Positions 63,256 to 64,000 of a stretch of DNA of 64,000 nt are shown piece after piece (the first letter of the stretch is position 1; each line of letters opens with the position of its first letter). This DNA comes from Mycobacterium montefiorense (GTDB lineage Bacteria > Actinomycetota > Actinomycetes > Mycobacteriales > Mycobacteriaceae). The stretch lies in the NCBI RefSeq assembly GCF_003112775.1, contig NZ_BFCH01000018.1, positions 734,362 to 798,361 of the forward strand, in the 5' to 3' direction. Position numbers and translations under genes: made by a program. Under the pieces are notes generated by a model that was not told the origin of the DNA, did no database searches, and was given only the letters and a program-made list of their open reading frames with translations.

Positions 63256-63756
63256 ATGACGCTTGAAGTTCGATCACCGACACAGATCGCCTGGGTTACC
63301 CAGAGTCTTGATGCCACCGAAACAGCTCTCACCGGCTTGTTAGGTGTCCGGAAGTGGGTTCGGATACCCGAGGTGCACTTTGCTCCGGACAGCTGCAGTT
63401 ACCGCAGTAACCCCGCCGATTTCGTCGCCAGCATCTCGCTGAGCTATCTCGGCGACATGCAGCTGGAACTGATCAAACCGGTCAGTGGTGAGAACATCTA
63501 TAGTGAGTTTTTGCGTGACTGCGGGCCGGGTTTGCACCATATCTGCGCGGAGGCCGACAGCCCCGAGCAATTCGCTGCGACGCTGGCCGACGTCGCGAAC
63601 CATGGCGCCGCGGTAGTACAACAGGGCGTGATGCCCGGGGGAATCCAATTCGCTTACCTGGCAGCACCACAGGCGGGTGTGCCGTTTCTGGAGATCGCCT
63701 ACGTCTCGCCCGAGATGAGGGCGTTTTACGACTACATCAAACAGGAGCAACGGTGA
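63256..63756 (+). CDS. VOC (glyoxalase/dioxygenase fold) family protein
   Basis: 166 residues from ATG 63256. The first beta-alpha-beta-beta-beta module starts QIAWVTQSLDATETAL, and the metal-binding Glu/His positions are suggested by MQLELIKPV and GLHHICAEAD. The C-terminal strand ends FLEIAYVS. A HxxC-type glyoxalase_4 pattern suggests an isomerase, epimerase or dioxygenase-like enzyme. It is followed by a tiny coupled ORF and then an FAD flavoprotein, so it may act in the same steroid- or lipid-like pathway. Confidence 0.82.
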   Translation: MTLEVRSPTQIAWVTQSLDATETALTGLLGVRKWVRIPEVHFAPDSCSYRSNPADFVASISLSYLGDMQLELIKPVSGENIYSEFLRDCGPGLHHICAEADSPEQFAATLADVANHGAAVVQQGVMPGGIQFAYLAAPQAGVPFLEIAYVSPEMRAFYDYIKQEQR

Positions 63757-63836
63757 GCCGCGCCAGCAACGATGCAGCACAAGAAAGCAATGTGGGGGCA
63801 ACTCCCGCTTGCGGGGGAGAGGAGTGGCGCCAATGA
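63753..63836 (+). CDS. Candidate 27-residue ORF coupling the VOC and FAD genes
   Basis: GTG 63753 overlaps the VOC stop (GTGA), and 27 codons later the TGA at 63834-63836 overlaps the ATG of the FAD gene (ATGA). The peptide begins MSRASNDAAQESNVGATP and ends ACGGEEWRQ. The double overlap is unlikely to be random and suggests translational relay. Alternatively the stretch is only a spacer with a CCCGC/GCGGG hairpin. Confidence 0.4.
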   Translation: MSRASNDAAQESNVGATPACGGEEWRQ

Positions 63837-64000
63837 GCACCGAGATTCCAGCAACGGTCAACGAGAGCACAGTGACGTCCTGGTCGGACGAAGTCGACGT
63901 GCTCGTGATCGGTTTCGGCATCGGCGGTGGATGCGCGGCGGTGAGTGCGGCGGCGGCCGGCGCGCGGGTGCTCGTCCTCGAGCGAGCCGCCGTGGCGGGC
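63833..64000 (+). CDS. FAD-dependent flavoprotein, N-terminal fragment (Rv1817-like; runs off window)
   Basis: ATG 63833 with GGAGAGGAG upstream opens a frame that continues past the window edge; 56 residues are visible. The FAD dinucleotide motif is VDVLVIGFGIGGGCAAVSAA followed by GARVLVLERAA. This fits the FAD_binding_2 family (KstD/fumarate reductase-like), to which Rv1817 belongs by recall. The catalytic part is outside the window. Confidence 0.8.
   Translation, partial: MSTEIPATVNESTVTSWSDEVDVLVIGFGIGGGCAAVSAAAAGARVLVLERAAVAG

Overview
The window is chromosomal DNA from a Mycobacterium, almost certainly a slow grower. It carries a complete ESX-5 type VII secretion locus and several PE/PPE genes. 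From 18.8 kb to the right edge the gene order matches, from memory, M. tuberculosis Rv1773c to Rv1817. The first 18.6 kb does not match that backbone and reads as an accessory metabolic region. No tRNA, rRNA, CRISPR array or insertion sequence was found.

Region 1 (1-6.5 kb): the N-terminus of an acyl-CoA ligase, a TetR regulator, a small methyltransferase and a DEAD-box RNA helicase. Next comes a three-gene cobalt-hydratase cassette (3354-5285) that resembles thiocyanate hydrolase more than nitrile hydratase, with the beta and alpha subunits fused. An enoyl-CoA hydratase follows. Region 2 (6.5-18.6 kb): an EspB-like gene broken by a frameshift, then an eight-gene leftward operon (16552 down to 7850). 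In transcription order the operon encodes a mycofactocin-type SDR, 2-oxoacid dehydrogenase E1 alpha and beta, a lone lipoyl-domain protein, an enoyl-CoA hydratase, an acyl-CoA ligase, a Rieske oxygenase and a KstD-like flavoprotein. This looks like a CoA-linked catabolic pathway for a cyclic compound. A class III CoA-transferase diverges from it, followed by an orphan ANTAR protein.

Region 3 (18.8-30.4 kb): IclR regulator, BBE-type flavoprotein, PhlG-like hydrolase, TetR and cyp144, a DUF4407 membrane protein, a conserved hypothetical, a frameshifted lipoprotein, an SRPBCC protein, a SnoaL-like protein and malQ. Region 4 (30.8-50.4 kb): the ESX-5 locus, eccB5-eccC5, cyp143 and its ferredoxin, two PPE genes, one PE gene, esxM-esxN, espG5, eccD5, mycP5, eccE5 and eccA5. 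EccB/C/D/E form the membrane channel, MycP5 is the protease, EspG5 the PE/PPE chaperone and EccA5 the cytosolic ATPase.

Region 5 (50.4-58.9 kb): an M-box (Mg2+) riboswitch sits just after eccA5. It precedes a collapsed 25-codon PE remnant, two PPE genes and a DUF732 gene. A 960-bp AT-rich gap with a consensus TATAAT follows, then PPE, PE, PPE, a second DUF732 gene and mgtC. Region 6 (58.9-64 kb): an NDH-2-like flavoprotein, a sterol-desaturase-family enzyme, a secreted trypsin-like protease, an F420-type (Ddn-like) protein divergent from a TetR gene over a perfect operator, a VOC protein, a 27-codon coupled ORF and the start of an FAD flavoprotein cut by the window edge.
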